Below, one piece after another: positions 17,194 through 26,399 of a stretch of DNA of 33,475 bases. The stretch covers positions 1-33,475 of the forward strand of contig JANXBA010000063.1 of the NCBI GenBank assembly GCA_025062075.1, given 5' to 3'. This DNA comes from Aquificaceae bacterium. Its GTDB lineage: Bacteria; Aquificota; Aquificia; Aquificales; Aquificaceae. The notes beneath the pieces are model-generated. The model was not told the DNA's origin. It searched no databases and worked only from the letters and a program-made list of their open reading frames with translations. Within the stretch, counting starts at the first letter, position 1; every line of letters starts with the position of its first letter. A program made the position numbers and the translations under genes.

Positions 17194-17853
17194 ATGCCCT
17201 GGAGGAGGCTTTTGGAGCTGGGACTTGTGGTCTTCTTCCCGCCACTGCTCACTCTCTTGGGAGTGCGTCTTGCTTTTACCGAAGCCTTTTTGGAGCTCCT
17301 GTACAAAGGGGTGAACCTACCTCCCGACCCTATGCCATACGAGCTCAGGCTCAGCGTGGCCAAACTGGGGCTTAGGTCCGTGCTGTCTGAGGAGGGCATG
17401 CGGGAGTTTAAAAATTCAGGGCTTTTTAACTACCGAGAGGTAAAACACATGGAAGATGTAAAGAACCTCTTGAAGGTCTCTTTCGGGTTGCTCTACGTGG
17501 GACTGCCCGCCTGGCTCTTGGGTCTTGCGGTCCTGAAAGATTTGAGGCGAGTAGGTAGGGTGCTTTTTCTTGGTGGCCTTCTTCTGGAGCTCCTCGTGGT
17601 CTTGGTGATTTTTCTGTCCTTGACCAGCTACAAGTGGCTCTTTGAGGCCTTTCACAACCTGTTTTTTGACCCCTACTCTTGGCGCTTCAGAGAAGAGGAC
17701 ATGCTCCTGAGGGTCTATCCCATGGACTTATGGTACAAGGCGACCTTGTACACCGCTCTGATGGTTTTTGTCTTCGGTGCAGTTTTCCAAGCGGTGGGTT
17801 TCCTGCTGTGGAGGAGCGGTGCTAAAAGCGTAGAAGGGACGCACCCCAGGTGA
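17194..17853 (+). CDS. DUF1461 / Lit-like integral membrane protein
   Basis: A 219-residue inner-membrane protein with four hydrophobic segments (about 9-30, 95-115, 122-145, 185-206). It fits the TIGR01906/DUF1461 family, which includes Lit, the lipoprotein intramolecular transacylase of some Gram-positives that moves an acyl chain on diacylated lipoproteins. The two conserved histidines of that family are visible: H85 in REVKHMEDVKNLL and H154 in FHNLFFDPYSWRF, followed by the D-M-L-L-R-V-Y-P-M-D-L-W block. No Shine-Dalgarno site; a -10 box sits 6 nt before ATG. The 3' end overlaps the convergent fabH gene by 32 bp. Transacylase activity is inferred only from family membership. Confidence 0.75.
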   Translation: MPWRRLLELGLVVFFPPLLTLLGVRLAFTEAFLELLYKGVNLPPDPMPYELRLSVAKLGLRSVLSEEGMREFKNSGLFNYREVKHMEDVKNLLKVSFGLLYVGLPAWLLGLAVLKDLRRVGRVLFLGGLLLELLVVLVIFLSLTSYKWLFEAFHNLFFDPYSWRFREEDMLLRVYPMDLWYKATLYTALMVFVFGAVFQAVGFLLWRSGAKSVEGTHPR

Positions 17854-18748
17854 GACCCGCCCCCATGGCGGTAAGGAGCAGAAGGTCTCCCCTCCTAAGC
17901 CTTCCCTCCTGCCTTGCCTCGTAAAGGGCTATGGGTATGGAGGCGGCGCTGGTGTTCCCGTAGCGGTGTATGTTTGAGTAGACCTTCTCCATGGGCACAT
18001 TAAGCCTCTCCGCAAGGGCATGCATTATCCTTATGTTTGCCTGATGGGGGACGACCAGGTCCACGTCTTCTACGGAGATGCCCGCCTGATGCAACACCTC
18101 CTCACAGACCTCTGCCATGAGGCGCACCGCCAGCCTGAAGAGCTCTTTGCCCTTCATCCTTATGTAACCGCATCTGTCCGCGTAGAGCACGTCCCAGTAG
18201 TTTCCGTCAGACCTGAGCCTGCAGGAAAGGAGCTCCCCTTCGCCCTGCGCAGAGAGCACTACCGCTCCCGCACCGTCCCCAAACAGCACGCAGGTAGTCC
18301 TATCGCTCCAGTCCACTATCTGGGAGAGCCTTTCTGCGCCGACCAGCAAAACCCTCCCAACCCTACCTGAAGACAGTAAACTGTTTGCCACTTCAAGTCC
18401 GTAGAGAAAACCGCTACAGGCCGCAGAAAGGTCAAGGGCAAATGCCCTGTCCGCTCCCAGCCTTGCTTGCAAAAGGCATGCACTGGCGGGAAAACTCATC
18501 TCCGGCGTGAGGGTAGCCAGCAGGATGGCATCTATCTCCCCCGGTTCCGTGTTAGCCTCTTCCAGAGCTCTCAGGCTCGCCCTGTAGGCCATCTCTACCA
18601 GCGTCTCGGTTTGAGCTATTCTCCTCTCCTTTATGCCCGTTCTGGTGGTAATCCACTGGTCGGAGGTGTCCACCATCTTCTCCAAGTCAAAGTTGGTAAG
18701 GACCTTCTCCGGCGTGTAGTAGCCCATGCCCTGTATGGTTACGCCCAT
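17822..18748 (-). CDS. fabH: 3-oxoacyl-ACP synthase III
   Basis: Condenses acetyl-CoA with malonyl-ACP to start type II fatty acid synthesis. The 308-residue length is typical. The catalytic triad is complete: Cys111 in LSAACSGF, His235 in VVPHQANIRI and Asn265 in RYGNTSAAS. TRTGIKERRIA near the N-terminus and FGDGAGAVVL are also family marks. Its ATG lies inside the end of plsX (10-bp overlap), so it is the last gene of the yceD-rpmF-plsX-fabH operon. The last 32 bp are shared with the convergent Lit-like gene. Confidence 0.97.
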   Translation of the reverse strand: MGVTIQGMGYYTPEKVLTNFDLEKMVDTSDQWITTRTGIKERRIAQTETLVEMAYRASLRALEEANTEPGEIDAILLATLTPEMSFPASACLLQARLGADRAFALDLSAACSGFLYGLEVANSLLSSGRVGRVLLVGAERLSQIVDWSDRTTCVLFGDGAGAVVLSAQGEGELLSCRLRSDGNYWDVLYADRCGYIRMKGKELFRLAVRLMAEVCEEVLHQAGISVEDVDLVVPHQANIRIMHALAERLNVPMEKVYSNIHRYGNTSAASIPIALYEARQEGRLRRGDLLLLTAMGAGLTWGASLLRF

Positions 18749-19755
18749 CGAGCCTTTACCTCTTGAGGTATGAGAGTTTTTATGTTCTCCGCCAGCCTCT
18801 CGTTAAAGCGGTGAGTGAGAAACTCGTTGGCAACCTTTATGGCGTTTCTTATGGCCTTGGCGTTTGCCCTCCCGTGAGTAATTATGACCGGCTTTTCCGC
18901 ACCCAGCAGAGGGATGCCTCCGTATTCGGTAAAGTCCGCCTTTTTCTTAAAGCTGTTCAGGGCGGGCCTCATGAGAAGGGCGCCCACCTTGGCTAAAAAG
19001 CTCTTCTGGACCTCCTCCTTTATCATATGCAGAACCGCAAAGCCCAAGCTCTCGCTGGCCTTTAGAATTATGTTGCCCACAAAGCCGTCGCACACGATAA
19101 CGTCAAAGGTGCCCGCGTATATGTCCCTGCCCTCCGCGTTGCCTACGAAGTTCAGCCTACTCGCCTTGAGCAGGGGATATGTCTCTTTGACCAGCTCGTT
19201 GCCCTTACCCTCCTCCTCTCCTATGCTCAGGATGCCTACCCGGGGTCTGCTGATGCCCAGTATCTCCTCCGCGTAGGTGTGTCCTATGACCGCAAAGTGG
19301 AGCAGGTGTAGTGGCTTGCAGTCCACGTTGGCACCTACGTCTATGAGCACCGTCTTGCCCTTGGGGTTGGGCAGTGCCACACCTATGGCAGGTCTCTCCA
19401 ACTCCTCTATGGAGCCTATGACGAACTTACCTACGGTCAGCACCGCCCCCGTGTTGCCGGCGGAGACCAGTCCGTCCGCCCTGCCCTCCTTTACCAGCTT
19501 GCCCGCCACGTAAAGGGAGGAACTCTTTTTCCTCAGCACGTTGGAGGGCGTCTCCTCCATTTGGACCACCTCGGGTGCATGAACCACTTCCAACCTGCCC
19601 TGAAAGCCCTCTCGCTGGAGTATGGGCTCTATTCTCTCCCGGTCTCCTACCAGTATGCTCTCGAGCCCCAGCTCCCTGTGGGCCAAAAGACAGCCCTTTA
19701 CCACCTCCTCTGGGGCATAGTCCCCTCCCATACAGTCAACTGCTATTTTTGTCAT
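18739..19755 (-). CDS. plsX: Phosphate acyltransferase PlsX
   Basis: Converts acyl-ACP to acyl-phosphate for phospholipid synthesis; a peripheral membrane enzyme. The start is ATG 19755, giving MTKIAVDCMGGDYAPEEVV, the classical PlsX N-terminus, and 338 residues. The open frame continues upstream, but only into the rpmF gene. Further motifs are GLVSAGNTGAVL, LIDVGANVDCKP, DGFVGNIILKASE and YGGIPLLGAEKPVIITHG. The ATG overlaps the rpmF stop (ATGA), which shows translational coupling. Confidence 0.96.
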   Translation of the reverse strand: MTKIAVDCMGGDYAPEEVVKGCLLAHRELGLESILVGDRERIEPILQREGFQGRLEVVHAPEVVQMEETPSNVLRKKSSSLYVAGKLVKEGRADGLVSAGNTGAVLTVGKFVIGSIEELERPAIGVALPNPKGKTVLIDVGANVDCKPLHLLHFAVIGHTYAEEILGISRPRVGILSIGEEEGKGNELVKETYPLLKASRLNFVGNAEGRDIYAGTFDVIVCDGFVGNIILKASESLGFAVLHMIKEEVQKSFLAKVGALLMRPALNSFKKKADFTEYGGIPLLGAEKPVIITHGRANAKAIRNAIKVANEFLTHRFNERLAENIKTLIPQEVKARWA

Positions 19756-19937
19756 GAAGTCTTGAGGACTTCCCTTCCCTTGTAGTATCCACAGTAGGGG
19801 CACGCCCTGTGGGGCATCATAAGCTCTCCGCAGTTGGGACAGACCGACAAAGAAAGACTACGGAGCTTGGAGAAAAAGTTCTGCGCCCTTCTCTGGTCTC
19901 TTCTCCACCGGGAAGTTTTTCTCTTAGGAACTGCCAT
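19752..19937 (-). CDS. rpmF: 50S ribosomal protein L32
   Basis: A 61-residue basic protein of the large ribosomal subunit. MAVPKRKTSRWRRDQRRA is the standard N-terminus. The zinc-ribbon pair CPNC and CPYC is intact, so this is the zinc-binding (C+) form. GGAGGA precedes the ATG. The gene overlaps plsX by 4 bp and follows yceD by 36 bp. Confidence 0.97.
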   Translation of the reverse strand: MAVPKRKTSRWRRDQRRAQNFFSKLRSLSLSVCPNCGELMMPHRACPYCGYYKGREVLKTS

Positions 19938-19973
19938 CTTAGTATCCTCCGTGAGTTGGTAGCGGGTCTTCTA

Positions 19974-20456
19974 TTATAGCACACCTTGCCTCCACACCAG
20001 GTCCCCAAGGGTTGTGCCCTTAGAATCAAGTTCCAGAGCTATGGCACAGTTAGGACTGCACAGAGGTTTTGTGGGCAAGCTCAGTAATATCTGCTCTCGG
20101 ACCAGCTCCGTGAGGTCAAAGTTCTCCTCGTCCTCGTAAAAGGACACCTCCAGCTCGGAGGACTTCAGGTAGGAGACCTCCCGGTTGGGGTACGGCTCAA
20201 TCTTTATGCTCTCTTTCCTGGAGAGGTCTTTGCGGTAGATGGTCAGGCACCTACTGCACTCCAAGAGCACTGAACCCTCTAACTCCATGTACACTCTGTA
20301 GCCACCCTTCTCGCGGGTTATCTCCACGTAAACGTCCACCGGCTGGTCTAGCTTGCCTGCATCCGGGGGCAGTTTTATGTCTTCAGGATTCAAGCGGTAA
20401 CTGCCGCAGAAACGCCTTTCCCTTTTGAATATCTCTCTCAAGTTCAGTTTTATCAC
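19974..20456 (-). CDS. yceD: YceD/DUF177 family protein
   Basis: A 160-residue protein of the DUF177 family, nearly always encoded before rpmF and thought to affect 23S rRNA or ribosome biogenesis. Two Cys pairs are seen, LECSRCL in the middle and PLCSPNC near the C-terminus, as usual in the family. The acidic stretch FYEDEENFDLTELVREQILL is also typical. It starts at GTG 20456 without a ribosome-binding site; TTTAAT lies 7 nt upstream. It is first in the yceD-rpmF-plsX-fabH operon and is divergent from yvcK across only 48 bp, so their promoters overlap. Confidence 0.9.
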   Translation of the reverse strand: MIKLNLREIFKRERRFCGSYRLNPEDIKLPPDAGKLDQPVDVYVEITREKGGYRVYMELEGSVLLECSRCLTIYRKDLSRKESIKIEPYPNREVSYLKSSELEVSFYEDEENFDLTELVREQILLSLPTKPLCSPNCAIALELDSKGTTLGDLVWRQGVL

Positions 20457-20504
20457 AGTGAAAATTAAAATATTCCCACGGGGTATTCTTTCAAGGAGGT
20501 AGGC

Positions 20505-21488
20505 ATGAGACTGGTAAGCATAGGAGGAGGAACGGGCCTGTCCACGCTACTTAGAGGCCTGAAAGAGAAGGTGGGCAAAGAGATCACCGACCTCTCTGCA
20601 GTGGTCACGGTGGCGGACAGCGGAGGAAGCACGGGCAAGCTGAGAAAGCTCTATAACGTGCCCGCACCGGGCGACATAAGAAACTGCATAGTGGCCCTCT
20701 CCGAGAGCGAAGAGATAATAAGGGAGCTCTTCCAGTTTAGGTTTAAGGGTGGTGAGCTGGACGGACACGCCTTTGGCAACCTTTTTCTGGTGGCTCTGAC
20801 GGAGATAACTGGTAGCTTCATGCAGGCCATAAACATAGCTTCCCAGATACTCAGGACCAAGGGGGAGATTATCCCTGCAACTCTTGACAACGTTCAGCTA
20901 TGTGCTGAATTTAGCGACGGAGAGCGGGTGTGCGGGGAGGAGAATATAACCGAATACGGAAAGCACAAGAGGGCAAGGGTGAAAAGAATATGGATAGAGC
21001 CGGAGGATGCCAAGGCACCCATTGACGCAGTGGCCAAGATAGAGTCCGCCCACGTGATAGTGTTCGGCCCCGGTAGTCTCTACACCAGCATAGTGCCTAA
21101 CCTCCTCATCAAAGACATCAGAGAGGCGGTTCTGCGCTCTCCCGCTATAAGAGTTTTTGTGGTGAACGCCATGACCCAACCGGGAGAGACGGACGACTTT
21201 ACTGCCTACGACCACCTGAAGGCCTTCCGAGAGTGCACAGGCATAGACAGGCTTCACGTTGCCATAGTCAACACTAAGATGCCCTCCGACCCGGTGCTGA
21301 GAAGATACCTGGCCCAAAGGCAAGAGCCGGTCGTTCCCGACGTGGCCAGAATAGCCAGAGAGGAGATAGAAGTCTACGCGGAGGACCTTATAGGCGAGAA
21401 AGAAGACTTCGTGAGACACGACCCGCAGAGGCTGGCCAGCATCATAATGGAGATATACAAGAAGAATGGGATACTTTTTCGGCTTTGA
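20505..21488 (+). CDS. yvcK: YvcK/CofD-like gluconeogenesis factor
   Basis: Member of the YvcK (GlmR/YbhK) family of UDP-sugar-binding proteins that balance carbon flow to cell wall and gluconeogenesis. Residues 7-14 IGGGTGLS form the nucleotide-sugar loop. [26 protein letters not shown] and [14 protein letters not shown] are family blocks, and [16 protein letters not shown] follows. The length of 327 is standard. A strong CAAGGAGGT site precedes ATG 20505. The 3' end overlaps nadB by 23 bp. Confidence 0.94.
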   Translation: MRLVSIGGGTGLSTLLRGLKEKVGKEITDLSAVVTVADSGGSTGKLRKLYNVPAPGDIRNCIVALSESEEIIRELFQFRFKGGELDGHAFGNLFLVALTEITGSFMQAINIASQILRTKGEIIPATLDNVQLCAEFSDGERVCGEENITEYGKHKRARVKRIWIEPEDAKAPIDAVAKIESAHVIVFGPGSLYTSIVPNLLIKDIREAVLRSPAIRVFVVNAMTQPGETDDFTAYDHLKAFRECTGIDRLHVAIVNTKMPSDPVLRRYLAQRQEPVVPDVARIAREEIEVYAEDLIGEKEDFVRHDPQRLASIIMEIYKKNGILFRL

Positions 21489-22983
21489 CACTGGGCAGTT
21501 GCCAGAGGAAGAAGCCCAGGTAGTGGTCTGCGGTAGCGGTATAGCAGGTCTGACGGTAACTCTTACCCTGAAGGAGCTGGGCATACAGCCAGTCCTGCTC
21601 ACCCGTGGCATAGGCAACACCTACTACTCGCAGGGCGGTATAGCCTGCGCCTTTCATCCTCAGGACAGTCCCTACCTTCACGCCCTGGACACTCAGAGGG
21701 CGGGCAGAGGTCTCTGCAGGGAGGATACTCTGCGCGTGCTCGTGGACGAGGGCATACAGAGGCTTGCGGACCTCATAAGGTGGGGCGTGCCCTTTGACCC
21801 CGAGACAACCATAGAGGGGGGTCACTCCTTCCCAAGGGTTTACAAAGTGAAAGACTACACGGGCAGGGCCATATACGAAGCACTCTGGGAACGGGTCAAG
21901 TCGCTGGGCATAAGGGTGGTGCGGGGAGAGCTCCAAGAAGTGCTCGGGCAGGAGAGGGTGGAGGGACTGCTCTACTACGATGGGAGTCTTAAGGTGATAA
22001 GGACCAGAGCTCTGGTCTTGGCCACCGGCGGTGCAGCCAGCATGTTCCTGCACACTTCAAACCCACCAAAGGTCAGAGGTGACGGTATGGGAATAGCCCT
22101 AAGGAAAGGGCTCAGGCTGGTGAACCCCGAGTTCGTCCAGTTCCATCCTACGGTGGTAGAAAACACAGGCATACTCATCTCCGAGGCGGTAAGAGGCGAG
22201 GGAGCGGTGCTTTTGGACCAAAAGGGGGAGAGGTTCGTAGAGGAGCTCCAGCCAAGGGACGTGGTAGCCAGGGCCATCTACAGGAAGATGAAGCAAGGGC
22301 ACCGCGTCTTTTTAGACCTCAGGCCAGTGGAGGAAAAGGGCACGAAGGTAGCGGAGAGGTTTCCAACCATATACGCCATGCTGAGGGAGAAGGGCTACGA
22401 CCCCCTCAGAGAGCCCATCCCGGTCACGCCTGCCTCCCACTACTTCATAGGAGGCGTGGAGGTAGACTCCTACGGCAAGACTACCATGGAAGGGCTGTAT
22501 GCGGTGGGTGAGTGTGCCTGCACCGGCGTGCACGGTGCCAACAGACTGGCCTCCAACTCCCTACTGGAAGGGGTAGTTTTTGGCCATCGCACCGCCTACG
22601 CAGTCTTCCAGGACCTCAGGCTTGAGAGAAGTAGCTCATACAGAAGAATAAAGAACTCACGACAGGGCACGGGCAAGCCCCCCTACACCTTTGAGGACTT
22701 GCGCCACCTTATGTGGAACTCCTGCGGGCTTGAAAGAGAAGAGGTGGAGCTGAAGAGTGCCTTAGAGAAGGTGCTTGGCTGGCTTCAGGACTGGAGGAGC
22801 TGGTCTTCCACCGTGGAAAACAGACAGCTCTTTGACATAGGTCTGGTGGCCCTGGCTACCCTGAGCTGTGCCCTGCAGAGGAGAGAGAGCAGGGGTGTTC
22901 ACTACCGCACCGACTACCCCTACGAGAGAGAAGAGCTCCGCAGGGACAGTTTTTACGCCTTGGAACAAGGCTTTATGATTTAA
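21466..22983 (+). CDS. nadB: L-aspartate oxidase
   Basis: Oxidises aspartate to iminoaspartate for NAD synthesis. The 505-residue flavoprotein is homologous to the FrdA/SdhA protein of this window but is distinguished by SQGGIA (residues 55-58 SQGG) in place of the HTGAAQGG that binds FAD covalently, so its FAD is non-covalent. GSGIAG (23-28), [43 protein letters not shown] and [14 protein letters not shown] complete the family pattern. The start overlaps yvcK by 23 bp, with GGAG 13 nt upstream. Two rather divergent paralogues of one fold 8 kb apart are probably coincidence. Confidence 0.95.
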   Translation: MGYFFGFDTGQLPEEEAQVVVCGSGIAGLTVTLTLKELGIQPVLLTRGIGNTYYSQGGIACAFHPQDSPYLHALDTQRAGRGLCREDTLRVLVDEGIQRLADLIRWGVPFDPETTIEGGHSFPRVYKVKDYTGRAIYEALWERVKSLGIRVVRGELQEVLGQERVEGLLYYDGSLKVIRTRALVLATGGAASMFLHTSNPPKVRGDGMGIALRKGLRLVNPEFVQFHPTVVENTGILISEAVRGEGAVLLDQKGERFVEELQPRDVVARAIYRKMKQGHRVFLDLRPVEEKGTKVAERFPTIYAMLREKGYDPLREPIPVTPASHYFIGGVEVDSYGKTTMEGLYAVGECACTGVHGANRLASNSLLEGVVFGHRTAYAVFQDLRLERSSSYRRIKNSRQGTGKPPYTFEDLRHLMWNSCGLEREEVELKSALEKVLGWLQDWRSWSSTVENRQLFDIGLVALATLSCALQRRESRGVHYRTDYPYEREELRRDSFYALEQGFMI

Positions 22984-23011
22984 ATCATTCTTGCCTTGTC
23001 GGGGCAGGCCT

Positions 23012-23017
23012 CATAAT
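23012..23017 (+). promoter_or_regulatory. -10 box of leuS alpha (leaderless start)
   Basis: CATAAT (23012-23017), overlapping AATAAT (23015-23020), lies 6 nt before the GTG at 23024. TTGCCT (22991-22996) at 15 nt could act as -35. No Shine-Dalgarno sequence. Confidence 0.4.
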
Positions 23018-23023
23018 AATCCC

Positions 23024-24859
23024 GTGGAATACAGACCCCAGGCGGTGGAGAGTAAGTGGCAAGCCTTCTGGGAACGGCAGGGGCTCTTCAGGGCGGAGGA
23101 AAAGGGCAAAAAAGTCTACGTGCTGGAGATGTTTCCCTATCCATCGGGACGTATCCACATGGGGCATGTGAGAAACTACACCGTAGGGGACGCCATAGCG
23201 CGCTTTCTCAGGTTCAAGGGCTACTCGGTGCTCCATCCCATGGGTTGGGACGCCTTCGGTCTTCCTGCGGAGAACGCCGCCATAAAGCAGGGTGTCCACC
23301 CTGCCAGCTGGACCTACGAGAACATATCCTACATGAAAAAACAGCTCAAGAGTCTGGGCTTTTCCTACGACTGGGACAGAGAGATAGCCACCTGCGACCC
23401 AGAATACTACCGCTGGAACCAGTGGCTTTTCCTGAAGTTTTTGGAGAAGGGACTGGCCTACAGGAAGCTGGCGGAGGTTAACTGGTGTCCCAACGACGAG
23501 ACGGTGCTCGCCAACGAGCAGGTCTTAGACGGGAGGTGCTGGAGGTGCTCCACGCCCATCGTGAGAAAGGAGGTCCCCTCCTGGTACTTGAGGATAACCG
23601 CCTACGCGGAGAGGCTCCTGGAAGACCTAAAAGAGCTTGAAGGCAAATGGCCGGAGAGGGTCATAGCCCAGCAGAGGAACTGGATAGGCAAGTCCGAGGG
23701 TGCAGTGCTCAAGTTCTTGGTGGGCGACCTACCCGTAGAGGTCTTCACCACGAGACCTGATACGGTCTTTGGGGCCACCTTCGTGGTGCTGGCACCCGAG
23801 CATCCCCTCACCCTTGAGCTGGCAAAAAGGGGCGGAAAGTATCAAGAGGCCAAGAGCTTCGTAGAAAAGCTCAGGCACATGTCCACCAGGGAGAGGAGCA
23901 CGGAGGAGGAAAAGGAAGGCGTTTTCCTCGGAGTGTACGCCACGAACCCTGCCACGGGGGAGAAGGTCCCCATCTGGAGTGCCAACTACGTGCTTTACGA
24001 GTACGGCACCGGCGCCATCATGTGCGTCCCCGCCCACGACCAGAGAGACTACGAGTTTGCCCAGAAGTACGGCCTTCCCATAAGGTACGTGATAAAGCCC
24101 TCGGAGGGAGAGCTTCCCACGGACAGGGCCTACGAGGGTCCGGGCTTTTTGATAAACTCGCAGGCCTTTGACGGCATGCCCTCTGCAGAGGCCAAAAGGG
24201 CCATAACCCAGTGGCTCAAAGAAAGAGAGCTGGGGGACTTTCGGACCACCTACAGGCTCAGGGACTGGAACATATCCCGCCAGAGGTACTGGGGCACTCC
24301 CATACCGGTAGTCCACTGCGACCACTGCGGGGTGGTCCCAGTGCCAGAGGAGGAGCTCCCCGTGCTCCTACCTCGGCAGGTGGAAATCACGGGACACGGA
24401 AACCCCTTAGAAAAGGTACGGGAGTTCGTGGAGGTAAAGTGCCCCAAGTGCGGTTCTCCCGCCAGAAGAGAGACGGACACCATGGACACCTTCTTTGACT
24501 CCAGCTGGTACTTCCTGCGCTTTTGCGACCCTAAAAACCACAGAATGCCCTTTGACCCCAAGAGGGTAGAGTTCTGGATGCCCGTTGACCTCTACATCGG
24601 TGGCATAGAGCACGCTGTCCTTCACCTGCTTTACGCCCGCTTTTTCCAGAAGTTTCTCTACGACCTCGGTCTGGTAAAGGACAAAGAGCCTTTTCTCAGG
24701 CTCGTAACGCAGGGCATGGTGCTCAAGCGGTGGGTGAGCGTGGAAGCCTACCTCAAACACTTGGAACAAAAGTACGGCGTGGAAGACCTTCAAAACAGAG
24801 ACCTTCAGGAGCTCGTGAGCCTGATAGAAAAGGACCTGGAGTTCACAGGTATAGAGTAG
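23024..24859 (+). CDS. leuS: Leucyl-tRNA synthetase alpha chain (split enzyme)
   Basis: The N-terminal two thirds of LeuRS. From GTG 23024 ([16 protein letters not shown]) it has 611 residues; an upstream TTG at 22991 adds residues unlike the family. HMGH is at 45-48. The zinc-1 region ([14 protein letters not shown] then CWRC), the CP1 editing domain ([12 protein letters not shown], then [19 protein letters not shown]) and the [13 protein letters not shown] and [10 protein letters not shown] blocks are all present. The chain ends [15 protein letters not shown] ... DLEFTGIE and stops where other LeuRS read YTGMSKMSKSK, so the KMSKS loop and anticodon domain must be encoded elsewhere. This is the alpha/beta split known from Aquifex aeolicus (alpha about 634 residues). 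No beta gene is in the window. Confidence 0.93.
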   Translation: MEYRPQAVESKWQAFWERQGLFRAEEKGKKVYVLEMFPYPSGRIHMGHVRNYTVGDAIARFLRFKGYSVLHPMGWDAFGLPAENAAIKQGVHPASWTYENISYMKKQLKSLGFSYDWDREIATCDPEYYRWNQWLFLKFLEKGLAYRKLAEVNWCPNDETVLANEQVLDGRCWRCSTPIVRKEVPSWYLRITAYAERLLEDLKELEGKWPERVIAQQRNWIGKSEGAVLKFLVGDLPVEVFTTRPDTVFGATFVVLAPEHPLTLELAKRGGKYQEAKSFVEKLRHMSTRERSTEEEKEGVFLGVYATNPATGEKVPIWSANYVLYEYGTGAIMCVPAHDQRDYEFAQKYGLPIRYVIKPSEGELPTDRAYEGPGFLINSQAFDGMPSAEAKRAITQWLKERELGDFRTTYRLRDWNISRQRYWGTPIPVVHCDHCGVVPVPEEELPVLLPRQVEITGHGNPLEKVREFVEVKCPKCGSPARRETDTMDTFFDSSWYFLRFCDPKNHRMPFDPKRVEFWMPVDLYIGGIEHAVLHLLYARFFQKFLYDLGLVKDKEPFLRLVTQGMVLKRWVSVEAYLKHLEQKYGVEDLQNRDLQELVSLIEKDLEFTGIE

Positions 24860-25793
24860 AAGACCTCTCCCTGCGTAAGGAGGCCACCAACAGCAGACAG
24901 GTGCACCCTACCGCCACAACTTGAAAAGCCCAGAAGCTAAGGAGCTTAACGTGAGCGAAAAAAGGACCTGCGTAGAGCACTAAAAACCCGGAGGAGTTCT
25001 CCACGAAGGAGAAGGCAAACAGAAAAAGACCGAACAGCAGAGAGGTTTTCCTCTTTATGCCCGCAAAGGGCAGAAGGTGAGACAGAGCAAGGACGTAAAG
25101 GGCCATACCCAGCAGGTGAGGGTAGAAGACCTTGAAAAGGCCTTCAGAACTCTTGCCCTTGACGTAGAGCTCAGGGTTTCCCAGGAGGTAGTCTTTCACA
25201 CCCTGAGGGCTAAAGCCCATCTTGAGAAAAAAGTTAAGAAAGTTAGAGAGCAGGAAAATAAGGGAAAAAAGCGCAAAAAGGCCCAAAAGCATCCTAAGAG
25301 AGCTGTGAGGAGGTCTGTTGCCCGGGCTCGTAAAAAGGCCGTAGAGAGTAAGCACCCAAAGAAGGAGAAAGACCACCTGATAAGCTAAAAAGCTCAGAAG
25401 TTTAACGACCGCAAAAGCAGGACCCAGCAGGAGTACCAAGAAGTCGCAGGAGACGTAAAAAAGGGCAAGTAGGCTTAGAGCTCCTGCCAAGAACAGCTTA
25501 AGCCCAGCAGACCAGCGAGTCAGGTTAAACAGGGACAGGAGCACTATCAAGAGCATGCCGTGCAGGAACACGCCCACGTGAAAGTCTTCGGATATCTGCG
25601 CCAGGGAGACCCTCTCTCCCAACTCTGGGTCTATGAAGAAGTAAGCCTTCAAGCTCTCAGAAGAAAAGCCGTAGCGCGAGTAGAAGTGAACCCAAGAGGC
25701 CAACCAGAAAAGGAGGGCAAAGACCATAAAAGCAACCACGCCGTGGAAAAGGACGCGATTTTTCCTGATATCAGAGGAGACAAAAAACCTCAT
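24843..25793 (-). CDS. Eight-TM inner-membrane protein built from two tandem homologous halves
   Basis: Starting at ATG 25793 gives 316 residues that are mostly hydrophobic; about eight TM helices can be drawn. I do not recognise the family. It is an internal duplication. Half 1 (about 20-155) has [22 protein letters not shown] (37-58), His72 and [20 protein letters not shown] (115-134). Half 2 (about 167-305) has [22 protein letters not shown] (188-209), His226 and [20 protein letters not shown] (268-287). GPxFAxVKLLSF and a His in the following or preceding helix are kept in both. The ATG overlaps the stop of the FMN-binding gene (ATGA), so the two are translationally coupled. The stop overlaps leuS by 17 bp. 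Paired membrane His suggests heme or metal binding, but this is inference. Confidence 0.75.
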   Translation of the reverse strand: MRFFVSSDIRKNRVLFHGVVAFMVFALLFWLASWVHFYSRYGFSSESLKAYFFIDPELGERVSLAQISEDFHVGVFLHGMLLIVLLSLFNLTRWSAGLKLFLAGALSLLALFYVSCDFLVLLLGPAFAVVKLLSFLAYQVVFLLLWVLTLYGLFTSPGNRPPHSSLRMLLGLFALFSLIFLLSNFLNFFLKMGFSPQGVKDYLLGNPELYVKGKSSEGLFKVFYPHLLGMALYVLALSHLLPFAGIKRKTSLLFGLFLFAFSFVENSSGFLVLYAGPFFAHVKLLSFWAFQVVAVGCTCLLLVASLRRERSSTLYL

Positions 25794-26311
25794 CGCTGGG
25801 CGAAAACTACCTGCCAGAGGGACAGCACCTTGCGTGCGTTGTCGGTTATGGCCCGTGCGGTCAAGGTGGCCCCACTTATGTTGGGGATGTCCCTTCTGAG
25901 CCTTATCTGGTCTTTGGCCAAGTGTTTGCCTGCGAAGAGTTTGAGCCACTGCTCCTCGGGCAGGTATTCAAGTGGCTCATAAAAGGCCAGCACTTCCACC
26001 ACATCCAGCTTACCCTCAGGAGTTATGGTGTAGAGGACCACCTCTGGGTGCGTTCTGACTCTGTGCACGTCCACGTAAGCGTAGGCAAGAATCCTGCCCT
26101 CCTTTCTTACTATGTACCAAGAGACGAGCCTAGTGTCCATCTTCACACCGGAGAGCCTTTGCACCTCTTCCTGCTGCTCTTTGCTCAAGGTGATGTTCCT
26201 GACCTCTACCTGAGCACCCGGGTATATCTGGGAGAGTGCCTGCTCAGGCTTTTTTATCTCCTTTGCCAACAAAAGGCTAATTAGGGCAAGCAGTAAGATG
26301 GGCAACTGCAT
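25790..26311 (-). CDS. Exported FMN-binding domain protein (covalently flavinylated)
   Basis: A 173-residue protein from ATG 26311, which has GAGGAG 7 nt upstream; GTG 26317 lies too close to that site. Residues 1-16 (MQLPILLLALISLLLA) form a signal peptide or anchor. The FMN_bind domain ends with SGATLTARAI (146-155); in this family (RnfG, NqrC and others) ApbE attaches FMN through phosphoester linkage to the last Thr of SGATxT, here Thr151. The YAYVDVHRVRTHPEVVLYTI segment is the usual sheet before it. It has its own TTTACA-17-TATATT promoter and is coupled to the duplicated 8-TM protein downstream. It is likely a periplasmic one- or two-electron carrier. Confidence 0.85.
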   Translation of the reverse strand: MQLPILLLALISLLLAKEIKKPEQALSQIYPGAQVEVRNITLSKEQQEEVQRLSGVKMDTRLVSWYIVRKEGRILAYAYVDVHRVRTHPEVVLYTITPEGKLDVVEVLAFYEPLEYLPEEQWLKLFAGKHLAKDQIRLRRDIPNISGATLTARAITDNARKVLSLWQVVFAQR

Positions 26312-26326
26312 AGCCACTCCTCGCTA

Positions 26327-26355
26327 AATATAGGATTGCATCTTAGTATTGTAAA
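26327..26355 (-). promoter_or_regulatory. Promoter of the FMN-binding / 8-TM protein operon
   Basis: TTTACA (26355-26350) and TATATT (26332-26327) are 17 nt apart on the minus strand, about 15 nt before ATG 26311. The start of transcription would fall close to the GAGGAG site. Confidence 0.6.
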
Positions 26356-26361
26356 GACCCT

Positions 26362-26378
26362 CCCTCCCACGGGGAGGG
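26362..26378 (-). terminator. GC-rich hairpin between porin and FMN-protein genes
   Basis: CCCTCCC (26362-26368) and GGGAGGG (26372-26378) form a perfect 7-bp stem with a 3-nt loop, 22 bp after the porin stop. TCTTTAC follows on the minus strand, a weak U-tract. It probably ends or partly blocks porin transcription before the next promoter. Confidence 0.5.
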
Positions 26379-26399
26379 CACCAGCAGAGGAAAGAGCCG

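Noticed and set aside
20041-20065. TGGCAC within yceD as another sigma-54 site
   Set aside because: The -12 TTGC element is missing at the right spacing and it lies inside a gene.
20898-22053. Minus-strand open frames of 200-240 residues opposite yvcK and nadB
   Set aside because: Both sense genes are full-length and well conserved; the antisense frames have no start signals.
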